Notes: generated from the letters alone by a model not told the origin. Counted from the stretch's first letter, positions 26,641-38,317 are shown. The stretch is DNA of 64,000 nucleotides from Rheinheimera mesophila (GCF_000986865.1 NZ_LAVS01000001.1:186001-250000); one strand, 5' to 3'. Program-made: numbers and translations.

Positions 26641-27936
26641 TTATGCAAAGAAAAATTTAGCAGTAAAGACTGCAGTTAATATCCACACACTTAAGGTTGT
26701 TTCAGACAAACGACCTGTAAGGAGACAGAGCACCGCATAGGTAATAAAGCCCATTCCTATGCCATCAGCGATAGAGAAGGTCAGCGGCATCATCACCAGA
26801 ACTACGACTACAGGCACGGATTCGATCAGATCGTCCCATTTCACATGCTGCAAGCTACTGAGCATTAAGGTGGCCACATAAAGCAAAGCACCTGCAGTAG
26901 CATAGGCAGGCACCATAGCGGCCAGTGGCGATAACCAAAGTGCAGCTAAAAAAGCCAGCCCCGTCACCACAGCAGTTAAACCAGTACGACCACCTGCAGT
27001 AACCCCTGCGGTACTTTCCACATAACTGGTGGTCGTCGAGGTTCCGACCATAGCACCGGCAATAGTGGCTGAACTATCGGCCAGCAAAGCGCCCTTTAAA
27101 CGGGGAATTTCACCATTGGCTTTTAATAGACCAGCCCTTTGACTCACTGCCACTAAAGTACCACTGGTATCAAACAAATCCAGGAACAATAGACTAAGGA
27201 TCACAGGCAGCATGGCCCATTGCAGTGCAGAGACAAAATCCAACTGTAAAAAAGTTGGAGCCAGCGAAGGTGGCAGAGCCACAACCCCAGCAAAGGATGT
27301 ATCACCACGCCACCAGGCGATGGCTGTAATCACTAAAATACTGATAAAGACTGCCGCATGTTGTTTACGGTGCACCAGAGCAAAAATCAGAAAAAAACCA
27401 CAGATAGCGAACAAAACCTTAGGGTCATGTAAATTTCCTAATGTCACCAGCGTGGCAGGACTGGCAACTATAATACTGGCCGTTTTTAATGCGATTAGCG
27501 CCAGAAACATGCCAATACCCGCAGCTATTCCCATCTTCAGTGCAAAAGGAATACTCTGAATAATCCACTCGCGGATCCTGAAAATACTTAACAGCAAAAA
27601 CAACACACCAGAGCAAAATACTGCGGCTAAAGCCGTCTGCCAACTATGACCTTGCTCCAGCACTATCACATAAGTAAAAAATGCATTCAGCCCCATGCCC
27701 GGAGCCAAAGCCACAGGCAGGTTCGCTAACATGCCCATCGCGATAGAACCAAAAGCTGCAGCCAGACAAGTGGCAACAAACACAGCGCCGTGGTCCATAC
27801 CCGTTTGAGCCAGCATGCTGGGGTTGACAAAGAGGATATAACTCATCGCCATAAAGGTCGTTAAACCAGCGATCAGTTCTTTTTTGATGCTGGTATGACG
27901 CGCCGTCAGCTCAAAATAACGATCAATAAAATTCAT
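26641..27936 (-). CDS. NCS2-type purine permease (adenine/guanine/hypoxanthine, AzgA-like)
   Basis: An integral membrane transporter of 431 residues with about 12-14 hydrophobic segments. The N-terminal ELIAGLTTFMAMSYILFVNP, the central APGMGLNAFF and the TSTTTSYVESTAGV block are hallmarks of the AdeP/GhxP/PurP branch, proton symporters of purine bases. I chose the ATG at 27936, which gives the family-like start before the conserved helix; upstream codons overlap a terminator hairpin. Its role in purine salvage fits the presence of gsk elsewhere in the window. The exact base transported is not determined. Confidence 0.88.
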   Translation of the reverse strand: MNFIDRYFELTARHTSIKKELIAGLTTFMAMSYILFVNPSMLAQTGMDHGAVFVATCLAAAFGSIAMGMLANLPVALAPGMGLNAFFTYVIVLEQGHSWQTALAAVFCSGVLFLLLSIFRIREWIIQSIPFALKMGIAAGIGMFLALIALKTASIIVASPATLVTLGNLHDPKVLFAICGFFLIFALVHRKQHAAVFISILVITAIAWWRGDTSFAGVVALPPSLAPTFLQLDFVSALQWAMLPVILSLLFLDLFDTSGTLVAVSQRAGLLKANGEIPRLKGALLADSSATIAGAMVGTSTTTSYVESTAGVTAGGRTGLTAVVTGLAFLAALWLSPLAAMVPAYATAGALLYVATLMLSSLQHVKWDDLIESVPVVVVLVMMPLTFSIADGIGMGFITYAVLCLLTGRLSETTLSVWILTAVFTAKFFFA

Positions 27937-27969
27937 CGGACCCGATCCCGTTTTCTGATGCAGCAATGC

Positions 27970-27998
27970 AAAAACCCGAAGCATAGCCCCGGGTTTTT
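27970..27998 (-). terminator. Terminator hairpin between the M17 peptidase and the permease
   Basis: AAAAACCCG / CGGGTTTTT (11-nt loop) in the reverse direction lies about 95 bp past the peptidase stop and 34 bp before the permease start. It probably ends the peptidase transcript, though as a leader element it could also attenuate the permease; no known purine riboswitch core was recognised. Confidence 0.65.
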
Positions 27999-28091
27999 CA
28001 ATAGCCAAGAGAATTCTGGTTTCACTACAAAGTAGTGGGGGCTGCAGCAAGCAGCGAAGTCAACCAAGCTGCAGCTTCAAATACGCAGTAT

Positions 28092-29630
28092 TTACAGGCA
28101 ATAGTAAGCAGCCAGAGCTGCCACTGGTGCAGCCGATGGCTTACTATGTTGCCAGTCGCCACCATCGACACCACTGCCTGCAATGTCAATATGGCAATAC
28201 GGGATTGGCTGTGCCGTATTTAATGCATGCTGATCTAAGCCTGCAGCCGCCACTAAAAACGCCATAGGGAATTGGTGGCCGCGGGGGGTGACAGACGAAG
28301 GTGCGTTATTACAGCTTAATAAATCATCGGCCGAACTGCGGCCTTTGATAAAGCTGAAATCCTCACGACGACTGCGGGAAATCTCGCTTGGATCGGCCCA
28401 TAAATCACCCACCAGAGCTAAATCAGCAGACAAACCTACACGGCGTGCAGCAGCGTTTTCCACCAGTGCACTGTATGGGCCTACGGCACGGGCCGCATGA
28501 CCTGTTAAAGTAGCAATAGAGAACAGCTTAGGATTGACTGCGGTTTTGGCATCTTCACGTAAATGCGACAACAAGTCCGCCAGAACTAGCCGCCCCTCAG
28601 CATCGGTATTCCCAATACGTACTCTGACTCCGGCATGACTGGTGATAATCTCATCTGGTACAAAGGCATCAGAACCAATGCTGTTACGCACAGCACCAAT
28701 TTCAGCAATGATACGTATCCCTTTGGTTTTCAGTAAAGCCACAGTTTTGATAAAACCAGCCACGGCAGCAGCGCCACCTTTGTCACGGCTCATACCAGCC
28801 ATGGCACCACCGGTTTTTAAGTCTGCGCCACCTGTGTCATAAACCAGGCCTTTACCAGCAAATAACAGAGTCTGCTCTATTTCTCCCTCCCCGTGATATT
28901 CCAGGCGGATCACGGCAGGCTTATGACGGTCTACCTGCAAAGAACTACGCGCAACCGCCATTAGCAGTGGATAGTCTTTTTGCAAGGTATCGACGTTGGT
29001 TTCAACTGATACCTGCACCGCTGTGCCGGCAAATGCCTCGACACAATAATCAGCAAAACGCCGCGGAGCCATTCGCTCAGGCTCAGTGCCACATAAATCA
29101 CGGGCAAGGCGTTTACCAGCCTCAACCGCTTGCATATAACCCGCCTGATGCTCGGAAACACCTATGACGCCGATGTGCGTAACGGGTTCGAGCATAGTTT
29201 CACCACAGGCCTCCCGCCCCTCCAGTGGCTGCCATAACGCCTGACAAGCACCTAAATACGCTACCTCAGCGGCGTATTGATAGGCATCGGAATCCGGAGC
29301 TATGACATACAGAGCCGGAGCTTTAGCACCAGCAGCTTTGGCCTGGCTAATGCCCTGCTTGGCGGCATCATAAAAACTGCGCACATCATCGTAATCTCTA
29401 TCCAAAGGACCTGTGGCAGCCAGAATCAACCGTTGCCCCGGTGCCTTAGCAGATAACAACAACACAGTCTCTTTGCCGATACGACTATCAATAGCTGATG
29501 CCGCATTAATTTCAGACTGTAATTCAGGCACAGCAGTAAAACTTGATGCAACAATAATCAGAGCATCCCATTGGGAGTCATTCAGGGCAGCCTGAACAGA
29601 AGATACAGCGATAGCAACTGGGTAAGACAT
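28092..29630 (-). CDS. M17-family leucyl aminopeptidase-like metallopeptidase
   Basis: Two-metal aminopeptidase of 512 residues. The signature NTDAEGRL is intact, and the metal and active-site region reads GKGLVYDTGG with a following Lys, then SRDKGGAAA instead of the more usual MKxDMGGAA. The N-terminal regulatory domain is divergent from PepA. A second, clearly different M17 enzyme (PepB) lies at 59086. Substrate specificity cannot be read from the sequence. It is probably the first gene before the purine permease, but a terminator hairpin separates them. Confidence 0.85.
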   Translation of the reverse strand: MSYPVAIAVSSVQAALNDSQWDALIIVASSFTAVPELQSEINAASAIDSRIGKETVLLLSAKAPGQRLILAATGPLDRDYDDVRSFYDAAKQGISQAKAAGAKAPALYVIAPDSDAYQYAAEVAYLGACQALWQPLEGREACGETMLEPVTHIGVIGVSEHQAGYMQAVEAGKRLARDLCGTEPERMAPRRFADYCVEAFAGTAVQVSVETNVDTLQKDYPLLMAVARSSLQVDRHKPAVIRLEYHGEGEIEQTLLFAGKGLVYDTGGADLKTGGAMAGMSRDKGGAAAVAGFIKTVALLKTKGIRIIAEIGAVRNSIGSDAFVPDEIITSHAGVRVRIGNTDAEGRLVLADLLSHLREDAKTAVNPKLFSIATLTGHAARAVGPYSALVENAAARRVGLSADLALVGDLWADPSEISRSRREDFSFIKGRSSADDLLSCNNAPSSVTPRGHQFPMAFLVAAAGLDQHALNTAQPIPYCHIDIAGSGVDGGDWQHSKPSAAPVAALAAYYCL

Positions 29631-29734
29631 GAACGTGGCCTCAGCAAAAAAATGAGCTGCATTATTGAATAAGCCAGACCATCAGGCAAGAGACTCAGGC
29701 CTATTCCTTGCGAAGTCCTGTAGCTAAAAACTGA

Positions 29735-29756
29735 CAAGCCAGCGAAAGCTGGCTTG
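29735..29756 (-). terminator. Terminator hairpin after nqrM
   Basis: A perfect 9-bp stem CAAGCCAGC / GCTGGCTTG with a 4-nt loop; read leftward it is followed 4 nt later by a T5 run. It lies about 30 bp past the nqrM stop. Confidence 0.7.
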
Positions 29757-29787
29757 ACGAAACAAAGATCAATAAAAACAACACCAA

Positions 29788-30000
29788 TCAGATAATTTTA
29801 TTCTGTTGCCATTCCTGCTCTTTTTTCATGCGCTGCTGGCGTTTTTCGCAGGGGGTATCACAATCACAGGCTTTTTCTATGCCCAAGGCTCCTAAACCAC
29901 CACAGCTACCCGCTATAGTCTTCCGCTGTACCATGTAGCCTATGGCCATAGCAGCAACAACAACTATCAGGATGACAAAAGTAAAAATAAAAACTTCCAT
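29788..30000 (-). CDS. nqrM: Na+-NQR maturation protein NqrM
   Basis: A 70-residue membrane protein with one N-terminal helix (about 3-25) followed by the family block TIAGSCGGLGALGIEKACDCD and a further Cys, giving four conserved cysteines. NqrM helps deliver the Fe centre between NqrD and NqrE. Start ATG 30000 has AGGTGG 4 bp upstream; a longer reading adds a tail not found in the family. It lies downstream of nqrF on the same strand, but after a terminator and two tandem repeats, so it may have its own promoter. Confidence 0.93.
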   Translation of the reverse strand: MEVFIFTFVILIVVVAAMAIGYMVQRKTIAGSCGGLGALGIEKACDCDTPCEKRQQRMKKEQEWQQNKII

Positions 30001-30118
30001 AGCCACCTCATCACACTTAGAAGCTTTGAACAAGCAGGCTAACTGCTTGCCCGACACAGGCGCTTATTGTAACAAGTTTCAGCCACTATCCCTACGTAAA
30101 AACGTTTTTCAGACAAAT

Positions 30119-30414
30119 AAAAAATTGCCGGGAGCAATTTTTAACAATGCGAAGCATTGGCCCGAAGGGCGAAGCCGGAAATAGCATTGCCAACAGTTTG
30201 GCAATGCCCGGATGAGCGCCAGTGGCTCTGCCCACTGGCCGGAAAGCGCCAGGGATGGCTGCGAATAAAAAATTGTCAGGAGCAATTTTTAACAATGCGA
30301 AGCGTTGGCCCGAAGGGCGAAGCCGGAAATAGCATTGCCAACAGTTTGGCAATGCCCGGATGAGCGCCAGTGGCTCTGCCCACTGGCCGGAAAGCGCCAA
30401 GGATGGCTGCGAAT
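30119..30414. repeat. Two 148-bp tandem repeats made of small hairpins, between nqrF and nqrM
   Basis: Copies at 30119-30266 and 30267-30414 have equal length and differ at four positions. Each contains five consecutive hairpins: AAAAATTGC/GCAATTTTT, AATGC-GAA-GCATT, GCCC-GAA-GGGC, CATTGCCAA/TTTGGCAATG and CCAGTGG/CCACTGG. Two of the four differences turn a pair into a plus-strand T-G wobble and keep the stem. No convincing coding frame runs through it. This fills most of the 457-bp gap and is followed by the nqrF terminator. Confidence 0.92.
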
Positions 30415-30443
30415 AAAAATGGGGTCCACTGGACCCCATTTTT
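30415..30443 (-). terminator. Rho-independent terminator after nqrF
   Basis: A perfect 13-bp stem (AAAAATGGGGTCC and its complement, 3-nt loop) with terminal T-run, 15 bp past the nqrF stop. It is symmetric and could also act in the other direction. Confidence 0.9.
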
Positions 30444-30457
30444 GATTTTGCCTTGGC

Positions 30458-31684
30458 TTAACCGCCGAAGTCATCCAACAAAATGTTGTCGTCTTCTACG
30501 CCTAAGTCTTTGAGCATGTTGATCACCGCTTTGTTCATCATCGGTGGACCACACATGTAGAACTCACAATCTTCCGGCGCTTTGTGGTTTTTCAGGTAGT
30601 TTTCATACAACACGTTGTGAATAAAACCTGTGTAACCCGTCCAGTTATCTTCCGGCTGCGGGTCAGATAAGGCCACATGCCAGGTAAAGTTTTCGTTTTC
30701 CGCCTGCAGCATATCGAAATCTTCCACATAGAACATTTCGCGCTTAGAACGGGCACCGTACCAGAAGCTCATTTTCCGCTTGGTTTTCAGACGACGTAAC
30801 TGGTCGAAAATATGCGAACGCATTGGTGCCATACCTGCACCACCGCCGACAAATACCATCTCTGCGTCGGTGTCTTTCGCGAAGAACTCACCAAATGGAC
30901 CAGAAATCGTTACTTTATCGCCAGCTTTTAAGCTCCAGATGTACGAAGACATTTTACCGCAAGGTAAGCTCAGGTTATTTGGCGGCGGAGACGCGATCCG
31001 CACGTTTAACATGATAATGCCTTCCTCTTCCGGATAGTTCGCCATAGAGTAAGCACGAATAGTTTCTTCGTCTACTTTAGACTCCAGTGTGAAGAACTTA
31101 AAGCGCTCCCAGTCACCGCGGTATTCTTCAGGAATATCGAAGTCAGCATATTTCACGTGGTGAGCCGGAGCTTCAATCTGAATATAACCACCAGCACGGA
31201 AAGGCACTGATTCACCGTCAGGAATGGCCAACTTTAATTCTTTAATGAAAGTCGCTTTGTTATCGTTGGAGATAACAGTACATTCCCATTTTTTGATACC
31301 AAAGATTTCTGGTTCAACTTCGATTTCCATGTCAGTTTTTACGCTGACCTGACAAGCTAAACGGCAACCATCACGGCGCTCGCCCTTCGTCAAATGCCCC
31401 ATTTCAACCGGCAACACGTCGCCACCACCGGAGTGGACGTGAACACGGCACTGACCACAAGAACCACCGCCACCACAAGCTGATGACAGGAAGATGCCTT
31501 TGTCAGCTAAAGCGCCAAGTAATTTGCCGCCGGCTTTTGTCTGAATGGCTAATTTAGGGTCGCCATTAACGCCAATGGTGATGTCCCCCGTAGACACTAG
31601 CTTAGCTTTAGCAACTAGTATCATAATCACTAAAGCGACAACCAGCAGGGTGAACATCCCAACGCCAAGATAAATCTCTTGCAT
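30458..31684 (-). CDS. nqrF: Na+-translocating NADH:quinone reductase subunit F
   Basis: NADH-oxidising entry subunit of the sodium pump: one N-terminal membrane helix (about 4-25), a 2Fe-2S ferredoxin domain with Cys70, Cys76, Cys79 and Cys111 (identical spacing to Vibrio NqrF), an FAD domain with RAYSMANYP and an NADH-binding C-terminus ending in the characteristic LLDDFGG. Length 408 residues. Last gene of the nqrABCDEF run, followed by a strong terminator. Confidence 0.97.
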   Translation of the reverse strand: MQEIYLGVGMFTLLVVALVIMILVAKAKLVSTGDITIGVNGDPKLAIQTKAGGKLLGALADKGIFLSSACGGGGSCGQCRVHVHSGGGDVLPVEMGHLTKGERRDGCRLACQVSVKTDMEIEVEPEIFGIKKWECTVISNDNKATFIKELKLAIPDGESVPFRAGGYIQIEAPAHHVKYADFDIPEEYRGDWERFKFFTLESKVDEETIRAYSMANYPEEEGIIMLNVRIASPPPNNLSLPCGKMSSYIWSLKAGDKVTISGPFGEFFAKDTDAEMVFVGGGAGMAPMRSHIFDQLRRLKTKRKMSFWYGARSKREMFYVEDFDMLQAENENFTWHVALSDPQPEDNWTGYTGFIHNVLYENYLKNHKAPEDCEFYMCGPPMMNKAVINMLKDLGVEDDNILLDDFGG

Positions 31685-31708
31685 TGTTTTTTCCTTTTAC
31701 AGCAATTT

Positions 31709-32317
31709 TTACAATGACACGCCAGAGAAAGACATAAAGCCTAACCCCATTAAACCAACCATGATAAAACGAGAACCTAAACCACGCAGGCCCGCTGGGA
31801 TATCTGCATACTTAAGTTTTTCGCTCACAGCTGCCATTAATGTGATGGCCAGAGTCCAACCTATACCGCCGCCTAAACCGAATACCGCGCTTTCTGCTAA
31901 GTTATAATCACGTTCGACCATGAACGCTACACCACCAAAAATGGCGCAGTTCACTGTGATTAATGGCAGAAAAATGCCTAACGCGTTATATAACGAAGGT
32001 ACGTACTTATCCAGGAACATTTCCAGAACCTGTACCAGACCTGCAATTACGCCGATGTAAGCGATGAAACCAAGGAAGCTTAAATCTGTGTCTGGAAAAC
32101 CAGCCCAGTCTAAAGCACCTGGTGCCAAAAATTGCTTAAACACAATATTGTTCAGTGGTACCGACAACCCCAGTACGACGGTTACGGCGATACCTAAACT
32201 AAAGGCGGTTTTTACCTGCTTAGAGATGGCGATAAAAGTACACATCCCCAGGAAAAACGATAACGCCAGGTTGTCAATAAATACCGCACGCACAAATAAA
32301 CTTAAATAATGTTCCAT
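31709..32317 (-). CDS. nqrE: Na+-NQR subunit E
   Basis: Polytopic membrane subunit of 202 residues with about six helices. Together with NqrD it holds the membrane-embedded iron centre. Recognised by [26 protein letters not shown], which I cite only in part (the Cys in [11 protein letters not shown] is the conserved iron-ligand region), and [10 protein letters not shown]. It lies between nqrD (11 bp) and nqrF (24 bp). Confidence 0.96.
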   Translation of the reverse strand: MEHYLSLFVRAVFIDNLALSFFLGMCTFIAISKQVKTAFSLGIAVTVVLGLSVPLNNIVFKQFLAPGALDWAGFPDTDLSFLGFIAYIGVIAGLVQVLEMFLDKYVPSLYNALGIFLPLITVNCAIFGGVAFMVERDYNLAESAVFGLGGGIGWTLAITLMAAVSEKLKYADIPAGLRGLGSRFIMVGLMGLGFMSFSGVSL

Positions 32318-32328
32318 CTTCTGTCTCC

Positions 32329-32955
32329 TTACTTCTCAACCTGTTCCGGGCGGAATGTCCGCAGAACCCAGATGAACAAGCCGATGATAAAGAAAGCGCT
32401 TGGAGGCATCAGTAACAGACCCATAGGCTGATACCAACCACCGGCACTGATCAGAGGCAGAATTTCTACACCAAATACAGTACCAGAACCAAACAGTTCA
32501 CGAATAAAGGCTACGATCAACAGTAACACTGTGTAACCTAAACCGTTACCTATGCCGTCTAAAAAGCTCATTAATGGTGGGCTTTTCATTGCATAAGCTT
32601 CAGCACGCCCCATCACGATACAGTTGGTAATAATCAGACCAACAAATACTGACAGTTCTTTAGCTACGTTGTAAGCAAAGGCCTTTAAGACCTGATCCAC
32701 CACTATAACCAGTGAGGCAATAATGGTCATTTGCACAATGATACGAACACTGGATGGAATATGATTACGGATCATCGAGATGAACATGCTCGAAAATGCC
32801 GTCACCAAAGTCAGGGCTATACCCATAACTAAAGCTTTATCCAACTTAGTCGTTACAGCCAGCGCAGAACAAATACCTAAAACTTGCAATGCGATAGGGT
32901 TATTAGCAAAAACAGGTCCGAAGACGAGTGTTTTAATTTCTTTTGCACTAGCCAT
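32329..32955 (-). CDS. nqrD: Na+-NQR subunit D
   Basis: Membrane subunit of 208 residues with about six helices, homologous to NqrE and RnfA/E. The block [17 protein letters not shown] carries the conserved Cys near the membrane iron centre. Its start overlaps the 3' end of nqrC by 8 bp, consistent with coupled translation in the operon. Confidence 0.96.
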   Translation of the reverse strand: MASAKEIKTLVFGPVFANNPIALQVLGICSALAVTTKLDKALVMGIALTLVTAFSSMFISMIRNHIPSSVRIIVQMTIIASLVIVVDQVLKAFAYNVAKELSVFVGLIITNCIVMGRAEAYAMKSPPLMSFLDGIGNGLGYTVLLLIVAFIRELFGSGTVFGVEILPLISAGGWYQPMGLLLMPPSAFFIIGLFIWVLRTFRPEQVEK

Positions 32956-33736
32956 TGTTTAATGCTCCATCACGAACCTTAGTCAGGAAAGGCGCAAAGC
33001 CTTTGGCGCCAGCCCAAAACTCAAAGGTGTATTGTACGCCGTTGCTGGTTAAGGTGGCACCTGATAAACCATCGACATCATGAGCTGAAGTTGCGACGGC
33101 ATTGCCTGGTTTCAGAATTTTGATCGCTGGATTACCGGCTTCATCAAATAACTTTTTACCAACAAACTGAGCAACCCACTTCGGATTCTGGATCTCACCA
33201 CCCAAGCCCGGAGTTTCGGCATGCTCATAATAGTTCAGACCTTTGATGGTGTTACCATCTTTGTCCAAAGCCAAAAACGCATGCATAGTTGACCATAAGC
33301 CATAACCATGGATAGGCAGGACAATAGCGGACAACTTACCCGACTCGATGCCGTCATTGTATGCAAAATAAACCGGAGCTACGTTAGCACGCGATTTAAT
33401 AGAGGCTTTATCCTCAGCACCATCCAGTTTGATACTGGTTTCTGGTGCTTTCATTGCTTTACGGTAATCGTATTTAGCCGGGTCCATGTCCACAAACTCA
33501 CCTGTGTTCAAATCGACCAGACGTTCCTGAATATGCTTAGTAAACAGCTCTTTGACATTGTCACCTGACAACAATCCTGTGGCGACCAGAATGTTTTTCT
33601 GGGCGTCTAACAGTTTATTTTCAGTTTGTTTTGGCCGCAGCTGAACCGCTGAAGTCGCCACAAAAACAGCACATACCAAACATAAAGCAATAACCACAAA
33701 GAAGGTTTTGCCAATACTATCGTTATTACTAAACAT
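32948..33736 (-). CDS. nqrC: Na+-NQR subunit C (covalent FMN)
   Basis: A subunit of 262 residues with one N-terminal membrane helix (about 10-30) and a periplasmic FMN domain. The flavinylation motif DGLSGAT ends at Thr228, the expected attachment residue for FMN. The start at 33736 gives [10 protein letters not shown], the family N-terminus, and overlaps the nqrB stop by 8 bp; an upstream start would run deep into nqrB. An ApbE-type flavin transferase should be encoded elsewhere, as none is present here. Confidence 0.96.
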   Translation of the reverse strand: MFSNNDSIGKTFFVVIALCLVCAVFVATSAVQLRPKQTENKLLDAQKNILVATGLLSGDNVKELFTKHIQERLVDLNTGEFVDMDPAKYDYRKAMKAPETSIKLDGAEDKASIKSRANVAPVYFAYNDGIESGKLSAIVLPIHGYGLWSTMHAFLALDKDGNTIKGLNYYEHAETPGLGGEIQNPKWVAQFVGKKLFDEAGNPAIKILKPGNAVATSAHDVDGLSGATLTSNGVQYTFEFWAGAKGFAPFLTKVRDGALNNG

Positions 33737-34934
33737 TACGGGCAAGCCTCCGATTGATGTTCGCCTGAGCCACCATATAGTCAAACAACGGTGCAAATAA
33801 GTTAGCGAACAAAATAGCTAACATCATACCTTCTGGATAGGCAGGGTTAACCACACGGATCATCACCACCATAAAACCGATCAGGAAACCGTAAGCCCAC
33901 TTACCAGTGTTAGTGAAAGACGCAGAAACCGGGTCAGTGGCCATAAAGAACATACCGATTGCAAAACCGCCTAACACAATATGCCAGTACCAAGGCATAG
34001 CAAACATCGCGTTGGTTTCAGAACCAATCATATTGAACATAGTGGCAAAAACAGCCGTGCCGGCCAACACGCCCAATACAATACGCCATGAGGCAATACG
34101 GAAATAAATTAACGCCAAGCCACCAATCATCAGTGCAAGGAAGGATGTTTCACCGACCGATCCTGGGATAAAACCGTAGAACGCATCCCACCACTGAGCA
34201 TTGATTGACCAGTCAGATACTTCACCATTGGCAGCTTTCGATAACCAGGTCGCACCAGAGTAACCGTCAGCCACAGTCCATACTTTGTCACCTGAAATCT
34301 GAGCAGGGTAAGCAAAGAACAGGAAAGCACGACCGGCTAAGGCTGGGTTTAAGAAATTACGGCCTGTACCGCCAAAGACTTCTTTTGCTACAACCACACC
34401 GAAGGTAATACCTAAAGCGGCTTGCCACAGTGGAATAGAAGCAGGAAGAATTAAGGAGAACAGAATAGAGGTAACAAAGAAGCCTTCGTTGACTTCATGC
34501 TTACGCACTGAAGCAAATAACACTTCCCAGAAGCCACCCACCACAAACACAGTGGCATAAATAGGCAGGAACCAGCAGGCACCGTACCACATTTTGCTGC
34601 CCCAGCCAGATTCAGCAGTCAATTCACCACCGAGTAACTGGAACAAAGCCACCTGCCAGGTATCCGGTGTACCAAAACCAGCCTGCAGTGCGATCACCGC
34701 CTGATGACCGATATTGAACATACCGAAGAACAGTGCCGGGAATAACATTAACCAGACAAAAATCATAATACGTTTCAGATCAATACTGTCACGTACGTGA
34801 GTGCCCTTTTTGGTCACCAGACCAGGGGTGTACAGTACGGTCGCTATCGCTTCGTATAAAGCGTACCACTTTTCGTATTTGCCACCTTTTTCGAACTGCG
34901 GCTCAATACTTTCTAAAAAATGTTTTAAACCCAT
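33729..34934 (-). CDS. nqrB: Na+-NQR subunit B (covalent FMN, quinone/ion path)
   Basis: A large membrane subunit of 401 residues with about ten helices, covalent FMN at Thr229 in DGYSGAT and the [17 protein letters not shown] block shared with RnfD. I chose ATG 34934 (AAGGAAGG 6 bp upstream), giving the family start MGLKHFLE; the longer reading overlaps nqrA without support. It follows nqrA by 2 bp. Confidence 0.96.
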   Translation of the reverse strand: MGLKHFLESIEPQFEKGGKYEKWYALYEAIATVLYTPGLVTKKGTHVRDSIDLKRIMIFVWLMLFPALFFGMFNIGHQAVIALQAGFGTPDTWQVALFQLLGGELTAESGWGSKMWYGACWFLPIYATVFVVGGFWEVLFASVRKHEVNEGFFVTSILFSLILPASIPLWQAALGITFGVVVAKEVFGGTGRNFLNPALAGRAFLFFAYPAQISGDKVWTVADGYSGATWLSKAANGEVSDWSINAQWWDAFYGFIPGSVGETSFLALMIGGLALIYFRIASWRIVLGVLAGTAVFATMFNMIGSETNAMFAMPWYWHIVLGGFAIGMFFMATDPVSASFTNTGKWAYGFLIGFMVVMIRVVNPAYPEGMMLAILFANLFAPLFDYMVAQANINRRLARNV

Positions 34935-34936
34935 TT

Positions 34937-36562
<1,626 letters not shown>

Positions 36563-36586
36563 AAAAAAGCCGCATCACGCGGCTTT
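36563..36586 (-). terminator. Rho-independent terminator after fabV
   Basis: Stem AAAGCCGC / GCGGCTTT with a 5-nt loop and a T6 run on the reverse strand, immediately past the fabV stop. Confidence 0.88.
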
Positions 36587-36592
36587 GCAAAA

Positions 36593-37786
36593 TTATTGCA
36601 CTAAATTATTCAGTGGCAACAATGCGTCTACATCGGCGTCATAATCGACATGGCTGTAACCAAAACCGAATAACCGCAAAAACTCGTTGTGATACCCTTT
36701 ATAGTCGGTCAGCTCGTCGATGTTTTCTGTAGTCACCTGCCCCCACAACTCTTTGACTGCAGACTGGATATGGTCTGACAATTCTTTACCATCCATACGC
36801 AGGCGCCCCGCCTCGTCTAAGCTGCGACTATTGTTATACAGTGCCTGCTGGAATAACCCATAAATCTGTTCAATACAGCCTTCATGGGTACCTTCTTCCT
36901 TCATCACGCGGTACAACAAGGAAATGTACAGCGGCATAATAGGAATAGCTGAACTGGCTTGTGTCACTAAGGCTTTTAATGAGGCGACATAAGCATGACC
37001 TTTTACTAAGTCCAGTTTCTGCGTAATAGCCGCAGCAGCGCGATCTAAATCCTCTTTGGCTTTACCTATGGTCGCCTTGCCATAGATTGGCCAGGTCAAT
37101 TCTTTACCAATGTAGGTGTAAGCTACCGTCTGACAGCCCTCCGCCAGTACACCTGCCGCCTGTAACTGATCCAGCCAGCGCTCCCAGTCTTCACCACCCA
37201 TCACTTTCACTGTATTGAAGATTTCTTCCTCAGATGCTGGCTCAACAGAAACATTTTCAATCTCACGTTTGCTGGTATTGAGTGTTTTAGCAGTGTAAGC
37301 CTGAGCTATAGGTTTTAATACCGAGCTGTAGACTTCACCTGTCACCGGATCTTTACGACGGGGTGCGGCCAGGCTGTAAACCACTAAATCAATTTTGCCC
37401 ATCTCACGGCGGATAAGATCAATAGCCTGAGATTTCAACTCGTCGGTGAAAGCATCTCCGTTCAGATGTTTATTCCACAAGCCTGCGGCCGTGGCCGCTT
37501 GTTCAAAAGCCACAGTGTTGTACCAACCAGCAGAGGCTGTTTTGCCTTCTGTCGGCTCTTTTTCAAAAAAGATACCCAGGGTTTTGGCCCCTGAGCCAAA
37601 AGCGGCAGTAATACGGGAAGCCAGGCCATAGCCTGTTGAAGCGCCAATCACCAGTACATTTTTTGGACCAGCGGCCACAGGGCCTTTGGCTTTGACATAA
37701 TCAATTTGCTCTTGCACATGAGCAGCACAGCCCGTCGGGTGCGCGTTGGTGCAGATAAAACCACGAATTTTAGGTTGGATAACCAT
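36593..37786 (-). CDS. fabV: Enoyl-ACP reductase FabV (trans-2-enoyl-CoA reductase type)
   Basis: NADH-dependent reductase for the last step of fatty-acid elongation. Of 397 residues, the cofactor loop GASTGYG is at 48-54, and the catalytic pair is Tyr235-x8-Lys244, the spacing that separates FabV from FabI (Yx6K). FabV enzymes are typically insensitive to triclosan (family knowledge). It is monocistronic, with a FadR-like palindrome about 60 bp upstream and a terminator behind. Confidence 0.95.
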   Translation of the reverse strand: MVIQPKIRGFICTNAHPTGCAAHVQEQIDYVKAKGPVAAGPKNVLVIGASTGYGLASRITAAFGSGAKTLGIFFEKEPTEGKTASAGWYNTVAFEQAATAAGLWNKHLNGDAFTDELKSQAIDLIRREMGKIDLVVYSLAAPRRKDPVTGEVYSSVLKPIAQAYTAKTLNTSKREIENVSVEPASEEEIFNTVKVMGGEDWERWLDQLQAAGVLAEGCQTVAYTYIGKELTWPIYGKATIGKAKEDLDRAAAAITQKLDLVKGHAYVASLKALVTQASSAIPIMPLYISLLYRVMKEEGTHEGCIEQIYGLFQQALYNNSRSLDEAGRLRMDGKELSDHIQSAVKELWGQVTTENIDELTDYKGYHNEFLRLFGFGYSHVDYDADVDALLPLNNLVQ

Positions 37787-37842
37787 AACAAAACCTATTG
37801 TTGGTTGAAAATTGTCAGCTAGTTTAAGCCGTTAGCTTAAAA

Positions 37843-37859
37843 AACAGGTCTGATCAGCA
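37843..37859. promoter_or_regulatory. FadR-like palindrome upstream of fabV
   Basis: AACAGGTCTGATCAGCA agrees with the E. coli FadR consensus AACTGGTCNGACCAGTT at 12 of the 16 defined positions and keeps most of the dyad. It lies 57 bp before the fabV start, where a fatty-acid regulator would be expected. A second inverted repeat (TTTAAGC/GCTTAAA, 37823-37841) lies beside it. Assignment by eye only. Confidence 0.4.
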
Positions 37860-37928
37860 AAAATAGCAGCAGTAAGGGTGGAAAAACAAGAACTTAGTGT
37901 AGCGGCAAACCAGGCCGCAGCAATGGAA

Positions 37929-37946
37929 AAGCGCCTTGCGGCGCTT
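37929..37946 (-). terminator. Rho-independent terminator after bolA
   Basis: Stem AAGCGCC / GGCGCTT with a 4-nt loop and a short T-run on the reverse strand, 30 bp past the bolA stop. Confidence 0.7.
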
Positions 37947-37975
37947 GGTGTCTGTACTTCGGCCCCGAATAGAGT

Positions 37976-38317
37976 TCAGGACTCTGGTAAGGCGGTTTTT
38001 TCTCTTTTACTGCCCCCAAAACATTTAGGTGAAGCAGGTGGTTTTTCGGCGTAATACTCATACCATTCTGCTGGAGTGTATGTATGCAAAGCGAGCGCAT
38101 GAATTTTTTCAGCTAACTCCTCTGCCACCACGGCATTGACAGCTCGATGGCGATTTAACAATCTCATGCCCTCGAAGGCGTTTGTTACGATCACGACTTT
38201 AAAATGTGATTGTGAACCCGGTGCCACACTGTGCATATGGCTTTCATTGACCACGTCAAGGAACACAGGATCAAATGCGCTTAATAACTTCTGTTCTATT
38301 GCGGTATGAACCAACAT
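37976..38317 (-). CDS. bolA: BolA family transcriptional/iron-sulfur regulator
   Basis: BolA partners with monothiol glutaredoxins and affects morphology and stationary-phase genes. Of 113 residues, the family core VNESHMHSVAPGSQSHFKVVIV and LLNRHRAVNAVVAEEL, then HALALHTYTPAEW, matches E. coli BolA closely (quoted in pieces). The C-terminal extension ASPKCFGG resembles E. coli. It lies near ampG and the yajG homologue, as in E. coli, though here it is on the opposite strand with alkB and rlmG between. Confidence 0.93.
   Translation of the reverse strand: MLVHTAIEQKLLSAFDPVFLDVVNESHMHSVAPGSQSHFKVVIVTNAFEGMRLLNRHRAVNAVVAEELAEKIHALALHTYTPAEWYEYYAEKPPASPKCFGGSKREKTALPES

Noticed and set aside
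27937-28091. Purine riboswitch ahead of the purine permease
   Set aside because: Only a terminator-like hairpin and a repeated GCTGCAGC were seen; I could not find the conserved purine-aptamer junction sequences.
30119-30414. CRISPR array
   Set aside because: There are only two copies of 148 bp, adjacent and without spacers, and no cas gene is in the window.
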